DNA of 64,000 nucleotides from Archaeoglobus sulfaticallidus PM70-1 (GCF_000385565.1 NC_021169.1:496001-560000); one strand, 5' to 3'. Counted from the stretch's first letter, positions 36,733 to 45,352 are shown. Notes: a model not told the origin generated them from the letters alone. Made by a program: numbers and translations.

Positions 36733-37863
36733 ATGACGGAAATAGAAGTTTGCGAGAAATGCAGGAGGCTAACTGGGTTTGGCAGGGTAGTTGAGCCTGA
36801 GAACTGCCTGTACTGTTCAGGAATCCTGTGGAAGCTTGATGAGCTTGCGGAGAGAATTCACTCGGATCTTATTGACTACGAGTACAGCACATTCCTCATC
36901 GGGTGCAGGGTTGAGGGGAGCCTTAAGGCGATTGAAGAGTACTTCATCGAACTTGGAATGGATGAAAAAAATGTTCTGAAAAATGAGATTAAAAGGGAGC
37001 TCGGAAGGATTTTTTCTGAGAGGTATGGCAAGAGGGTTGATTTCGAGAAGCCGGATGTTACAATAATCTTCAACCCAGAAAGGGATGAACTGAGCTACCA
37101 GATCAGACCCCTGTACATCTACGGCAGGTACAGAAAGAGGGTCAGGAACATATCGCAGACGAGATGGATATGCGGGAGATGCAGGGGAAAGGGATGCGAG
37201 GAATGCAATTTTACGGGGAAGAAGTATTACCTGTCCGTGGAGGAGATTATAGCAAATCCGGTTGTCAGCCTAGCTAAGGCGAAAAATGGAATACTCCATG
37301 GTTCTGGTAGAGAGGATGTGGATGCGAGGATGCTTGGAAATGGGAGACCATTTGTTCTTGAGGTTGTTGAGCCTAAAGTGAGGAGCATCGATCTGGAACA
37401 GGCTGAAAGGATGATCAACTCAAGCAGAATCGTTAGTGTTAGTGATCTGAAATTTACCGATGAGGAGATGATCAGGCATCTCAAGATGGGTGCTTTCAGG
37501 AAGAGATACAGGGCTAAGGTAAGGTTCGGGAGAAAAATTGAGGAACATGAGCTTGTTGCGGCATTAAACAATCTTAAAAACAGAACGATCCACCAAAGAA
37601 CTCCGGAGAGAGTGTCTCATAGAAGGGCTGATCTTGTTAGAAACAGAAGGGTTCACGATTTGAAACTCCTGCATGTCAAAGACGATGTGGCAGTGATAGA
37701 GATAGAATCCGATGCCGGACTGTACATAAAGGAACTCGTGAGCGGGGATAACGGAAGAACGAGGCCAAGCCTATCTGAAATTCTTGGCATTGAGGCTAGG
37801 GTTGAAAAGCTCGATGTTCTGGATGTTTATGATCTTGAAAGTCAAAATAAACTTTCGGAATAA
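36733..37863 (+). CDS. pus10: tRNA pseudouridine synthase Pus10
   Basis: A 376-residue enzyme that makes pseudouridine 54 and 55 in archaeal tRNA. Zinc-binding pairs are CEKC and CLYC at the N-terminus and CGRCRGKGCEEC near residue 145. The catalytic aspartate is in GSGREDVDARMLGNGRPF. A THUMP-like domain lies between. It follows pheT in the same direction and precedes L21e. Confidence 0.95.
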   Translation: MTEIEVCEKCRRLTGFGRVVEPENCLYCSGILWKLDELAERIHSDLIDYEYSTFLIGCRVEGSLKAIEEYFIELGMDEKNVLKNEIKRELGRIFSERYGKRVDFEKPDVTIIFNPERDELSYQIRPLYIYGRYRKRVRNISQTRWICGRCRGKGCEECNFTGKKYYLSVEEIIANPVVSLAKAKNGILHGSGREDVDARMLGNGRPFVLEVVEPKVRSIDLEQAERMINSSRIVSVSDLKFTDEEMIRHLKMGAFRKRYRAKVRFGRKIEEHELVAALNNLKNRTIHQRTPERVSHRRADLVRNRRVHDLKLLHVKDDVAVIEIESDAGLYIKELVSGDNGRTRPSLSEILGIEARVEKLDVLDVYDLESQNKLSE

Positions 37864-37966
37864 TAAAAATTGCTCGGATCATCGGAAATCTTAAATATCC
37901 TTAAAAAGTGATTTCTGAAGTCTTCGTGAAATTTGAAATTATAACAGGATATACGGGAGGATCATT

Positions 37967-38251
37967 ATGGGCTGGAAATCTCATGGTTTTCGATTCAAAT
38001 CAGGAAGGAAGTTGAGAAAAAGAGTGAGGGAGAAGGGAATCAGGATCAGAAAGGTACTGCAGGAGTTCGAGATCGGGCAGAGAGTAAACATCGATATTGA
38101 GCCTGCGGTGCATAAAGGAATGCCGCATCCGAGGTTTCAGGGAAGAACTGGAGAGGTCATCGGAATCAGGGGCAAATGCTACCTCGTGAGAGTAAGGGAT
38201 GGCGGAATGTACAAAACACTGATAGTCCGTCCCGAACACCTCAAAGCGTAA
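37967..38251 (+). CDS. rpl21e: Ribosomal protein L21e
   Basis: A 94-residue basic protein with the L21e pattern: GWKSHGFRFKSGRKLRKRVR at the N-terminus, PAVHKGMPHPRFQGRTGEV in the middle and GKCYLVRVRDGG. It is an archaeal/eukaryotic large-subunit protein. TATA-like AAATTATAAC lies about 25 nt before the ATG. rpoF follows after 10 nt. Confidence 0.96.
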   Translation: MGWKSHGFRFKSGRKLRKRVREKGIRIRKVLQEFEIGQRVNIDIEPAVHKGMPHPRFQGRTGEVIGIRGKCYLVRVRDGGMYKTLIVRPEHLKA

Positions 38252-38261
38252 GGAGATTTTT

Positions 38262-38612
38262 ATGACCTTTAAAGAAGTTATTGAATTTGAGTATATAACG
38301 ATCTCTGAAGCTAGAGAGATAATGGAGAATATAGCGAAAAAAAGGCAGGAGAAGGCAGAACTGTTGTTTGAAACAAGGAGGGCATTAAAGAACCTCCGAA
38401 GTTTCTCCAAACTTCCTGTGGATAAGGCGAAAGAGCTCGTAAACGAACTTGAAGGTCTTTCATTCATAAGCAGGAAAGACCTTGCGGTTAAGATAGCTGA
38501 CATAATGCCGAGAATACCGGATGAGGTTAGGACGATCTTTGCAAAAGAGAGGTTCACCCTAACTCCTGAGCAGATAAAGGAGATTCTCGATACAGTTGAT
38601 AGGTACAGATAA
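38262..38612 (+). CDS. rpoF: DNA-directed RNA polymerase subunit F (Rpo4)
   Basis: A 116-residue Rpo4/RPB4-family subunit, which with Rpo7 forms the polymerase stalk. Typical features are the N-terminal EYITISEAREIM and the HRDC-like C-terminal part DIMPRIPDEVRTIFAKER. AGGAG precedes the ATG. The L21e-RpoF pairing is conserved in Euryarchaeota, which strengthens the call. Confidence 0.95.
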   Translation: MTFKEVIEFEYITISEAREIMENIAKKRQEKAELLFETRRALKNLRSFSKLPVDKAKELVNELEGLSFISRKDLAVKIADIMPRIPDEVRTIFAKERFTLTPEQIKEILDTVDRYR

Positions 38613-38709
38613 CTTTTCTCTCTAATTTTGGTGGCTGATTGTTTTTGCGCTCACATTCCACAAGATTTCATCGAGCAATACTTAAATAATTAAAAATTTA
38701 ATTCAGAAC

Positions 38710-39726
38710 ATGCTCAAAATAGGAATACAGCTACCTCACGATCCCCACGAGCTTATAATCAAGTCTGCTGTGTTTGCGGATAGGAATGGCTTCGATTCTG
38801 TATTCACTCCAGATCACCTCGTTGGAATTGGCATAAAAAACTGGAGTTCCTACGAGGCTTTTACCCTCCTTGGAGTGCTGGCAAAATTAACTACCAAAGT
38901 TAAGCTTGGAACATGTGTCAGCGATGTTATAAGGAGACATCCAGCTGTACTGGCTCAGTTTGCAGTAACGCTGCATGATTTTTCCTCAGGAAGAGCAGTA
39001 CTCGGACTGGGGGCAGGAGAGGGAATGAATCTTGTGCCCTACGGTATGGATAACAGCTATCTGGCATCAAAGCTTGAAGAAGGCGTGAGGATAGTTAGGG
39101 GACTTATGGAGAATGAAAAATTAACCTTCAAGGGCAGGTTCTTTGAAGTTGATAATGCGTTCATAATGCCGAGGAGGAAGGTTCCAATATGGATTGCTGG
39201 AAACTCTCCGAGAACGATGGAAATCACAGCCAAATACGCAGATGGATGGATACCTACTGCTGGAATGGGCGCTAAAAGGTATGGAGAACATCTCAGGAGA
39301 ATAAGGAATCTTGCAGAAAAGTTTGGTAGGAGGATAGAGGCTGGAGTTTTTGGTTATGTTGTTGTAGATAACGATTACGAGAGTGCGGTAAGAAGAATAG
39401 AGCTTCCAGCAAAGCTACTCTCGATAATGTCGCCTGCGAGAAAGCAGTTCCTGAAGGAGGAAATAGATGTTCCAGATCTGTTGAGCTTTACATTCGATGA
39501 AGATACTGTTAAAAAGGCTCTGGAGATAGCGAGTAAAATAGACTTCGATGAGGTAAAGCACAGGTTCATTTTTGGAACTCCTGAGGATGTTATAGAAAAA
39601 CTGGATGAGTTCAGAAAAGCTGGAGCCGAGCACTTCGTTTTAACACCGCTTGTAAGGGATAGGGAGTACATACCAACAATCAAGCTGATTGCAGAAAAGG
39701 TTCTCGGATACTTCAGGGAATCCTGA
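38710..39726 (+). CDS. LLM-class (F420-dependent) oxidoreductase
   Basis: A 338-residue TIM-barrel luciferase-like monooxygenase-family protein: GFDSVFTPDHLVG, KLGTCVSDVIRRHPAVLAQ, GRAVLGLGAGEGMN, PIWIAGNSPRTMEI. In archaea such proteins mostly use coenzyme F420. It is related to methylenetetrahydromethanopterin reductase (Mer) but lacks Mer-like spacing in the N-terminal third, so I keep the general call. A TTAAATAATT promoter lies upstream. Confidence 0.82.
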   Translation: MLKIGIQLPHDPHELIIKSAVFADRNGFDSVFTPDHLVGIGIKNWSSYEAFTLLGVLAKLTTKVKLGTCVSDVIRRHPAVLAQFAVTLHDFSSGRAVLGLGAGEGMNLVPYGMDNSYLASKLEEGVRIVRGLMENEKLTFKGRFFEVDNAFIMPRRKVPIWIAGNSPRTMEITAKYADGWIPTAGMGAKRYGEHLRRIRNLAEKFGRRIEAGVFGYVVVDNDYESAVRRIELPAKLLSIMSPARKQFLKEEIDVPDLLSFTFDEDTVKKALEIASKIDFDEVKHRFIFGTPEDVIEKLDEFRKAGAEHFVLTPLVRDREYIPTIKLIAEKVLGYFRES

Positions 39727-39733
39727 TCTCTTC

Positions 39734-40102
39734 TTAATCTCTCATTCTTCTCAAGAACCATACCTCAATTTTGATGCACTTTTCAGCCTCACAGTCTGTA
39801 ATTTTACAACCGTAGCATGGTGGAAGACCTGTGAGGTCTTCCATTCTCTCCATTATTTCCTGGAGGCTTAACTCTTCCTCCTTTTCCTCTTCTATTTCAG
39901 CTCCAGCTGGGATTATTTTAAAAGTTTTAACGCCATCTACAACTACTTCGACTCTTCGGATAATATCCTCTTTTTCAAGTTTTCTTAATATTCTTGAACA
40001 TTTACTGCTGTCTATTTTTAATTCCTTCCACAAATCTTTCTGCAGGATAGAACCTTTTTTTTCCAGAATCTGTATTATCTCATCCCTTGTGTCCATCCCC
40101 AA
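39734..40102 (-). CDS. Winged-helix regulator with C-terminal four-cysteine cluster
   Basis: A 122-residue protein. Residues 1-60 form a winged helix-turn-helix (IIQILEKKGSILQKDLWKEL, CSRILRKLEKEDIIRR). After an acidic linker (EIEEEKEEE) come four cysteines in CYGCKITDCEAEKC (CX2CX4CX4C). That could bind an iron-sulfur cluster or zinc and let DNA binding respond to redox or metal. It ends opposite the end of the oxidoreductase gene and is 8 nt from the Sm gene. Target genes unknown. Confidence 0.75.
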   Translation of the reverse strand: MGMDTRDEIIQILEKKGSILQKDLWKELKIDSSKCSRILRKLEKEDIIRRVEVVVDGVKTFKIIPAGAEIEEEKEEELSLQEIMERMEDLTGLPPCYGCKITDCEAEKCIKIEVWFLRRMRD

Positions 40103-40110
40103 TTTCTCCT

Positions 40111-40332
40111 TTACTCGTAGGGCTGAATCAGAATGACATTGTTGCCCCTGAGCACTATGTGTCCGAGATTTCTTACCTTCTCATCGTTCTTGTATTCAAC
40201 GGCATTGCTCAGATGCAGGTTCATGTAGTCATCCACGCTTTCGAGAATCCCCACGAGATCACTCTCTTCGCCCTTCATCTCCACCTTAATCATCTTTCCG
40301 ATTAGTGTTTTCACCATCTGGTTTGGAAGCAT
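40111..40332 (-). CDS. Sm-like (LSm) RNA-binding protein
   Basis: A 73-residue archaeal Sm protein with the Sm1 motif (VEMKGEESDLVGILESVDDYMNLHL) and the Sm2 motif ILRGNN-type (IVLRGNNVILI). These form heptameric rings that bind U-rich RNA. AGGTGG precedes the ATG. It is upstream of the winged-helix gene in the same direction. Confidence 0.93.
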   Translation of the reverse strand: MLPNQMVKTLIGKMIKVEMKGEESDLVGILESVDDYMNLHLSNAVEYKNDEKVRNLGHIVLRGNNVILIQPYE

Positions 40333-40524
40333 TGAACCACCTCTTCATACAATCCTTTCTAATCTGGATTTTATCATCCAAATATTTTAGTGTTATGGTG
40401 TTTTTTCTTTAATTCTCAAACTTAGGGAATCTGCGTCGCAAATGTGAAATATTCAAACAGAATTTCAATAATTAACCAAAACTAAACTCTGTTTGGATGG
40501 ATATAGAAAAGGGATAGAAAAGGG

Positions 40525-40552
40525 TATATAACCTCAATAGTTATGGAAGAGT
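40525..40552 (+). promoter_or_regulatory. TATA box of the epimerase gene
   Basis: TATATAAC at 40525-40532, preceded by an AAAAGG BRE-like stretch, is centred about 25 nt before the ATG at 40553. This spacing predicts a leaderless mRNA. Confidence 0.55.
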
Positions 40553-41458
40553 ATGAAAGCTTTGGTTACAGGTGGTGCCGGCTTCATAGGAAGCCATGTT
40601 GTTGACAGGCTAGTAGATATGGGTTACGATGTGGTTGTAATTGATAATCTCTCTTCTGGAAAGAAAGAATATCTGAACGATTCAGCAGAATTCATTCATG
40701 CTGATCTGTCAAGAGAGGTTCCTGAAATAAAGGTTGACGAGGTGTGGCACATCGCTGCCAACCCTGATGTAAGAATTGGGAGCGAATCTCCTGCAGAGAT
40801 ATATGACAACAACATTCTCGCAACATTCAATCTCCTCGAGATGATGAGGAAAGTTGGAAACGACAGGATAATCTTCACATCCACATCCACCGTCTATGGG
40901 GAGGCTGAAGTTATTCCCACTCCTGAGGATTACCCAACCGTTCCCATTTCCATATATGGAGCATCGAAACTCGCATGTGAGGCTTTGATAACTTCTTACT
41001 GTCATACCTTCGGGATGAAAAGCTGGATATACAGATTTGCGAATGTCATTGGTAGGAGAAGCAATCATGGTGTGATATATGACTTCATCATGAAGCTTAA
41101 AAAGAACAGGAATGAGCTTGAAATTCTGGGTAATGGTGAGCAGAACAAGTCGTACATATACATAGACGACTGCATCTCTGCAATGTTCTGGGGGTTGAAG
41201 AGCGATGAAGCTGTTAACATATTCAACATAGGGAGCGATGATCAGATAATGGTAAAGAAAATAGCGGAGATAGTCAGCGAGGAGATGGGCTTGAGTCCGA
41301 GATTTGTGTTTACTGGCGGAAGAAGAGGATGGAAGGGAGATGTTCCTATAATGCTGCTCTCGAATGAGAAGCTCAAGAAACTCGGCTGGATGCCGAAGTA
41401 TAGTTCTGAGGAGGCTGTTAGGAAGGCGGTCAGAGATTTGCTCGACGATCTGAGTTGA
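40553..41458 (+). CDS. NAD-dependent epimerase/dehydratase (UDP-glucose 4-epimerase-like)
   Basis: A 301-residue extended short-chain dehydrogenase: NAD loop VTGGAGFIGSHVVDRL, catalytic YGASK at about residue 140 with an upstream STSTVYGE serine/threonine stretch. This is the layout of sugar-nucleotide 4-epimerases. It stands alone, so the exact sugar is unknown. It ends next to the RNase P RNA gene on the other strand. Confidence 0.88.
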   Translation: MKALVTGGAGFIGSHVVDRLVDMGYDVVVIDNLSSGKKEYLNDSAEFIHADLSREVPEIKVDEVWHIAANPDVRIGSESPAEIYDNNILATFNLLEMMRKVGNDRIIFTSTSTVYGEAEVIPTPEDYPTVPISIYGASKLACEALITSYCHTFGMKSWIYRFANVIGRRSNHGVIYDFIMKLKKNRNELEILGNGEQNKSYIYIDDCISAMFWGLKSDEAVNIFNIGSDDQIMVKKIAEIVSEEMGLSPRFVFTGGRRGWKGDVPIMLLSNEKLKKLGWMPKYSSEEAVRKAVRDLLDDLS

Positions 41459-41459
41459 G

Positions 41460-41705
41460 GGGAGAGGTAGTAGTAAGCCCCCTTCTGTTCAAAACGGCAT
41501 TAATCTAAGCGCATACGCTTGCACCAGCGGGGACGGCCGTTTCATCCCGCATGGGTGACCTCTGCATTTGCTTCATCGCATTTCCCCATGCGGGTATCGT
41601 TTCTGTGCCGTTGCCATGCCTCTCGGCATACTCCCTTGCGGGAGTCCGCCTTTTTACGGTGGGGGGACTTTCCTCCTCACGGTCAGCCGTTCACTACCTC
41701 TCCCT
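41460..41705 (-). ncRNA. rnpB: RNase P RNA (archaeal)
   Basis: Read on the minus strand, the ends pair over 11 bp (41694-41704 with 41460-41470, helix P1). Conserved segments are GAGGAAAGTCC (41665-41675), ACAGAAA near 41605 and AGAAGGGGGCTTA (41474-41486), the hallmarks of RNase P RNA. Length of about 246 nt fits archaeal examples. The ribozyme RNA removes tRNA 5' leaders. A promoter sits immediately upstream. Confidence 0.92.
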
Positions 41706-41720
41706 TAAAAAATGGTTGCT

Positions 41721-41738
41721 GAATGTTAAAAAGGTTTT
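41721..41738 (-). promoter_or_regulatory. Promoter of the RNase P RNA gene
   Basis: On the minus strand this reads AAAACC (BRE-like) followed by TTTTTAACA, centred about 25 nt before the predicted 5' end of the RNA at 41705. Confidence 0.5.
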
Positions 41739-41820
41739 CCGGTATTGGTCAGTAAGGATCATGAGCTTTAATTCTTATCGTGAGCAAGATTTTTAAAAGT
41801 TTTCAAAGGCACTTTTCAGC

Positions 41821-42369
41821 ATGCTGATTGACATAATTATACCCTTTATCACAATCGCTCTGGCAGAACTGGGTGATAAGACCCAGCTATCCCTCTTACT
41901 TTTATCAACCAAAACAAAAAAGCGTTTGCAGTTGTTTTTTGGGGCTATGACTGGATTTCTTATCGTTGACGGTTCAGCAATTCTGCTGGGCTCGTGGATA
42001 TCCGAAATCGTTCCAGAGGATTATCTCAAGATTTTTTCGAGCGCCGTATTCATTCTGGCAGGGATTTTTGTGTTGAAGTCTGGAGAGGATGGTGGTGGAA
42101 AGCTGGGGTTTGAGAACCCGGCATTATCTGCTTTCATTCTGATTTTTGCCACTGAGTGGGGAGATAAAACCCAGATAGCCTCTGCATTGTTTGCTACGAG
42201 GTATGATCTTCTGTTTGTTTTCTTTAGCGTTATGCTCGCTTTAGCTGTTCTGTCTATCTTGGCAATATATCTTGGAGAATTGATTTCTGAAAGGCTGGAC
42301 AGGAAAAAGGTTTCAAGGGTGGCAGGGGTTGTTTTCATTGTGATTGGTGTATCATTTGCTTTGGTCTGA
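41821..42369 (+). CDS. TMEM165/GDT1 (UPF0016) family cation transporter
   Basis: A 182-residue membrane protein with six hydrophobic helices and two copies of the family motif: ELGDKTQLSLLLLST at about residue 17 and EWGDKTQIASALFATRY at about residue 117. The E-x-G-D-K-T repeats are the cation-binding sites; relatives transport manganese or calcium against protons. It stands alone after rnpB. Confidence 0.9.
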   Translation: MLIDIIIPFITIALAELGDKTQLSLLLLSTKTKKRLQLFFGAMTGFLIVDGSAILLGSWISEIVPEDYLKIFSSAVFILAGIFVLKSGEDGGGKLGFENPALSAFILIFATEWGDKTQIASALFATRYDLLFVFFSVMLALAVLSILAIYLGELISERLDRKKVSRVAGVVFIVIGVSFALV

Positions 42370-42690
42370 TCGTGGAACTGGAGTTTTTTGAGTTTATAAC
42401 TTCATAGTTGAATACGCTCCATTGTAGCCATGCTCTTGCGGGTTCTTCTTCCTGAACTTAGGTGGGTTTTTAACCCGTTCAGATCACGAGATAACTTCAA
42501 AGATGTTTTTAGTTTCACAGATATTTCCAAGCTTCTGACGCGCTGGATTTGGTTATTTAGTTTTCTAGCTTCTTCCTTTTTCTGATTGTCTATCGAGATT
42601 TACAGAAAGTCGCTAAGAAAGCTCAAGGATTTAACCGTGAGATACACTAGGGTGGGAGGGTGGTTGGTGGAGAATTAAGTTTAATTACCT
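42370..42690. other. Gene-free decayed stretch
   Basis: No credible gene. On the minus strand a lysine/arginine-rich frame (for example SIDNQKKEEARKLNNQIQ, about 42399-42600) is open but has no start codon other than an internal TTG and no ribosome site. It may be a remnant or chance. No TnpB or other transposase motif was found here. Confidence 0.5.
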
Positions 42691-42870
42691 TGCATTCGAA
42701 CTAAATTGAATACCCGTCGTCCGACAGGAGGATGGGGAACGGGGTGCTGGCACACCCCCTTGCTTCTAGGGCAGACGACTGGCTGAAGGGTAAAAACCCG
42801 AATGCAGGCTGGATGGGGATGAGAGCCTTAGAAGCAAGAATTCTCCCGGCTTTAGCCGTGCGGAGTATCA
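42691..42870 (+). mobile_element. Orphan IS200/IS605-type right end with omega-RNA-like structure
   Basis: The sequence folds like the guide-scaffold RNA at the 3' end of tnpB elements. It has an outer stem TGCATTCG/CGAATGCA (42691-42698 with 42799-42806), an inner GTCGTC/GACGAC stem, and a GGGGTG/CACCCC hairpin (42741-42758). A 10-bp long-range pairing CTTGCTTCTA/TAGAAGCAAG (42759-42768 with 42829-42838) forms a pseudoknot. It ends with a CGGC-TTTA-GCCG hairpin flanked by CTCC/GGAG and then TATCAA, a usual IS605 terminus. No tnpA or tnpB is present nearby. The family assignment is from pattern memory. Confidence 0.55.
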
Positions 42871-43052
42871 ACTCGAGAAATTCGATATTTTAAATCTTCA
42901 TATTTTATCGAATGTTGCTATTTTTGAATTCCGTAATGCTTGCATGTTACAGCAATTATTTGCTTTTTCCATCTACAAGCCGACCAAAACAGATGAATCA
43001 CAAAGACCAGCCTATCCTGATGGTTAAAATCAGACTAAGATAGGATTGAAAG
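42871..43052. other. AT-rich intergenic stretch
   Basis: No gene, repeat or clear hairpin was seen between the IS605-like end and the stop codon of the phosphoribosyltransferase gene. Confidence 0.5.
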
Positions 43053-43709
43053 CTAATCCTGCGGATCAAAATTTCTAAGACATTCAAGCATTTCCTCTTC
43101 GCTAACATCATGCCATTCTTCATAGGCATCTGCAACGGCGTAAGGATAGATATCTCTGAGATTCAAAACGAAAACGCCATCGCACTTTTTTTCAACCAAA
43201 TCAACCGCAGAAGTTGAAGCTGTCGGAACTACCACATATATTTCCCTGTAGAACCTTTTTGCTGCTTTTATTGCAGTAATCATCGTAAATCCCGAAGCAA
43301 GCCCATCATCAACTATAGCTGCGCTGTTAGCACTTTCATACTTTAAAAACTTTTCCGGAATTATTTTCAGCCTTCTCTCTATTTTCTCCTTTGTTTTCTC
43401 AATTTGCAGTCTTATTGTTTCTTCATCAAGTCCTGAAGCCAAACGCTCATTTATTTCCACATCACCAAACATGCTAATTGCCCCAAAACCCGCCTCTGTA
43501 GTATATGGCAAGAGAATTTTGGAAACTGGAAGAACCCTCAAAGGCATTTTCTTTACTCTTGCCACTTCAACTGCTATAGGCACTCCTCCTGCTGGAATTG
43601 CTATTACAACATCAAAATCAGGGATAAATGATGCAAGCTTCTTTCCAGCATCTTCTCTATCTTTGAACACATGAAATCTGTTGTAGAGTTTCTTATCATG
43701 TCTGATCAT
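43053..43709 (-). CDS. Phosphoribosyltransferase-domain protein
   Basis: A 218-residue type I phosphoribosyltransferase-fold protein. The PRPP-binding loop is AAIVDDGLASGFTM at about residue 130, and the N-terminal VVIAIPAGGVPIAVEVA supplies the PPi loop. It resembles the stand-alone PRTase-like proteins often found beside erythromycin-esterase or hydrolase genes in bacteria. No partner is adjacent. The substrate base is unknown, and its island-like setting suggests possible transfer. Confidence 0.82.
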   Translation of the reverse strand: MIRHDKKLYNRFHVFKDREDAGKKLASFIPDFDVVIAIPAGGVPIAVEVARVKKMPLRVLPVSKILLPYTTEAGFGAISMFGDVEINERLASGLDEETIRLQIEKTKEKIERRLKIIPEKFLKYESANSAAIVDDGLASGFTMITAIKAAKRFYREIYVVVPTASTSAVDLVEKKCDGVFVLNLRDIYPYAVADAYEEWHDVSEEEMLECLRNFDPQD

Positions 43710-43845
43710 AAATAACCCTCATAATTTTTTTGTGCAAATCCTTTATTACCTTTTTCCTGTCTTCCACTAGTACAACATCTTCCTCACCCATCACATACAG
43801 ATTAAAGGCAAATGGAATTGGATAGGGGACTCTGGCTACTCGAAC
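43696..43845 (-). pseudogene. C-terminal fragment of an unidentified protein
   Basis: A frame with no good start reads RVPYPIPFAFNLYVMGEED followed by a basic helical tail (DRKKVIKDLHKKIMRVIYDQT) and stops at 43696, overlapping the phosphoribosyltransferase start. An in-frame TGA lies just upstream. An ATG at 43791 would give only 31 residues. It looks like the tail of a truncated gene; family not recognised. Confidence 0.3.
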
Positions 43846-43950
43846 TCATTTTGAAAGATAATCTAAAGCGTTCTAAATGTCCATCGCATCCTTCATGATC
43901 TCTCTGTAGGTTTCCTTAAAACCAGAAATTTTTCTCCGAAATGTTTCTCT

Positions 43951-44334
43951 ATGAGTCTGAGCAAAGCGGACGGAAGATATTTGTCATTCAAAAATGATGT
44001 TTTCGATTATGTATATATCATCCCCACACTGTGCTTTGCGGAAGAGCCGGAAAAGATCATTAAAGAGGCAAGAAGAGCTTTAAAGAAAAATGGAAAGCTC
44101 GTTCTCGGCATAATAACTTCAGACTCAGAACTTGGAAAGGAATACATTGAGAAAGGGAAGAGGGGGCAAGTCTTCTATTCCAGTGCAAAATTCTACTTGA
44201 GGGACTCGAGATTGAAGGTATGCGGATTTAAAATATGGCAGGGATTTTCTCTGCAATCTCTCATCTATAACTCCACAGATACCTTGAGAATCTTTCAGCA
44301 TGCTTTACAACATACTCTGGAGCTAAGCCTTTGA
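43951..44334 (+). pseudogene. C-terminal fragment of a SAM methyltransferase
   Basis: The 127-residue frame contains the middle and end of a class I methyltransferase: GRYLSFKNDVFDYVYIIPTL (motif region after the SAM loop) and EARRALKKNGKLVLGIITSD. The N-terminal SAM-binding glycine loop is missing and upstream frames hold stops. The last 74 bases overlap the convergent primase-like gene. I read it as a truncated, non-functional copy. Confidence 0.65.
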
Positions 44335-45154
44335 GCCACTCCACAATACCGTCATCGTAAATCATGTTCTCATTCATTGGAATGCTGACGCCGTCTGGCT
44401 CGAAGTCTTTCATATGCAGACACCCAAGCGGTACCCTTGCAAGCTTACCACTTGGAGTTTGGGATGGGTCGATGACTATGCTGTCTTTTTTCTTCTCATG
44501 CCCGCCTGTCACCTTAAAACCGACTTTTTCTTTAACCGCCCTAACCCACGCATCAGTCCAGGATTTAAATAGGGTTTCTCTGTGATACTGTATTTTCTCC
44601 TCATAGAACTCAGGTGGCTGGGGTTTGGTAAGGAACATGTAGAGGTGGAAGCTTGAACCGGTCCAGTAAACAGCGAGGGATTTTATAAGATCATTCATTT
44701 CATCATCCTGCTCTTTATGCTCTTCTACTATCTCCAGCAACAGTCTTGTAACTTCCAGCGATTTCTCTGCTTCAAGATTCGTTCTGTCTATGTCTATAAA
44801 AACCCTCTCGATTTCCCTTCCTTCGCCTTCTCCATTTGTTGCGTAGAAAAACTCCGAATATTTCCTCGGAGCGAAGTACTTCCAGAGCAGAATCTGACGC
44901 TCATCAAGCCTACTCCTGACATCATTCAGATGGTGTTTAGCCCTGATCCTTAAAAAGTCCTGGTCAATGTAATCAAAATCGTTTATCCAGAGTGGTCCGA
45001 GCTTTCCAGCCCTGTTTAAGAAGAACGGAATCTTAGCTTTTACCCACGTTTTGCTGGCTATCTCCTTTCCTTTCAGAAAATCTTTCAGATGTTTTGCAAC
45101 TCCACTATATAAACCCAGAACATCGAGTTCACCAAAAGGCCTCAAAAGGTTCAT
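44261..45154 (-). CDS. Primase-polymerase (AEP superfamily) small-subunit-like protein
   Basis: A 297-residue protein with the archaeo-eukaryotic primase pattern: an acidic pair in VFIDIDR (about residue 118), YWTGSSFHLYMFL (equivalent to the S-x-H motif), and a later KKDSIVIDPSQTPSGKLARV with basic residues. It is not the replicative PriS by context or length, and no LigD or ligase is adjacent. It may act in repair or in a mobile element. The neighbouring sequence is full of remnants. Confidence 0.6.
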   Translation of the reverse strand: MNLLRPFGELDVLGLYSGVAKHLKDFLKGKEIASKTWVKAKIPFFLNRAGKLGPLWINDFDYIDQDFLRIRAKHHLNDVRSRLDERQILLWKYFAPRKYSEFFYATNGEGEGREIERVFIDIDRTNLEAEKSLEVTRLLLEIVEEHKEQDDEMNDLIKSLAVYWTGSSFHLYMFLTKPQPPEFYEEKIQYHRETLFKSWTDAWVRAVKEKVGFKVTGGHEKKKDSIVIDPSQTPSGKLARVPLGCLHMKDFEPDGVSIPMNENMIYDDGIVEWLKGLAPEYVVKHAERFSRYLWSYR

Positions 45155-45352
45155 AACAACATCTGGATTTTATCTTTTAAAGCTGTTTTTCAGTTAAGGC
45201 TTAGAAGAATTTAAATAATATTTTTGGTAAAAGAACTCAACGCGCAGTATTTCCAACTCAGTGCATTTTAAAAATTTGATCGACTTCGAGAATTAGAACT
45301 GACTTCCATAATTACAGTCAATTTTTTATCCCCCGTCAGCATAGCATCTCTA

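Noticed and set aside
38710-39726. Assignment of the LLM protein as methylenetetrahydromethanopterin reductase (mer)
   Set aside because: The fold and likely F420 use agree, but the N-terminal third lacks the Mer-like residue pattern, so only the general family is supported.
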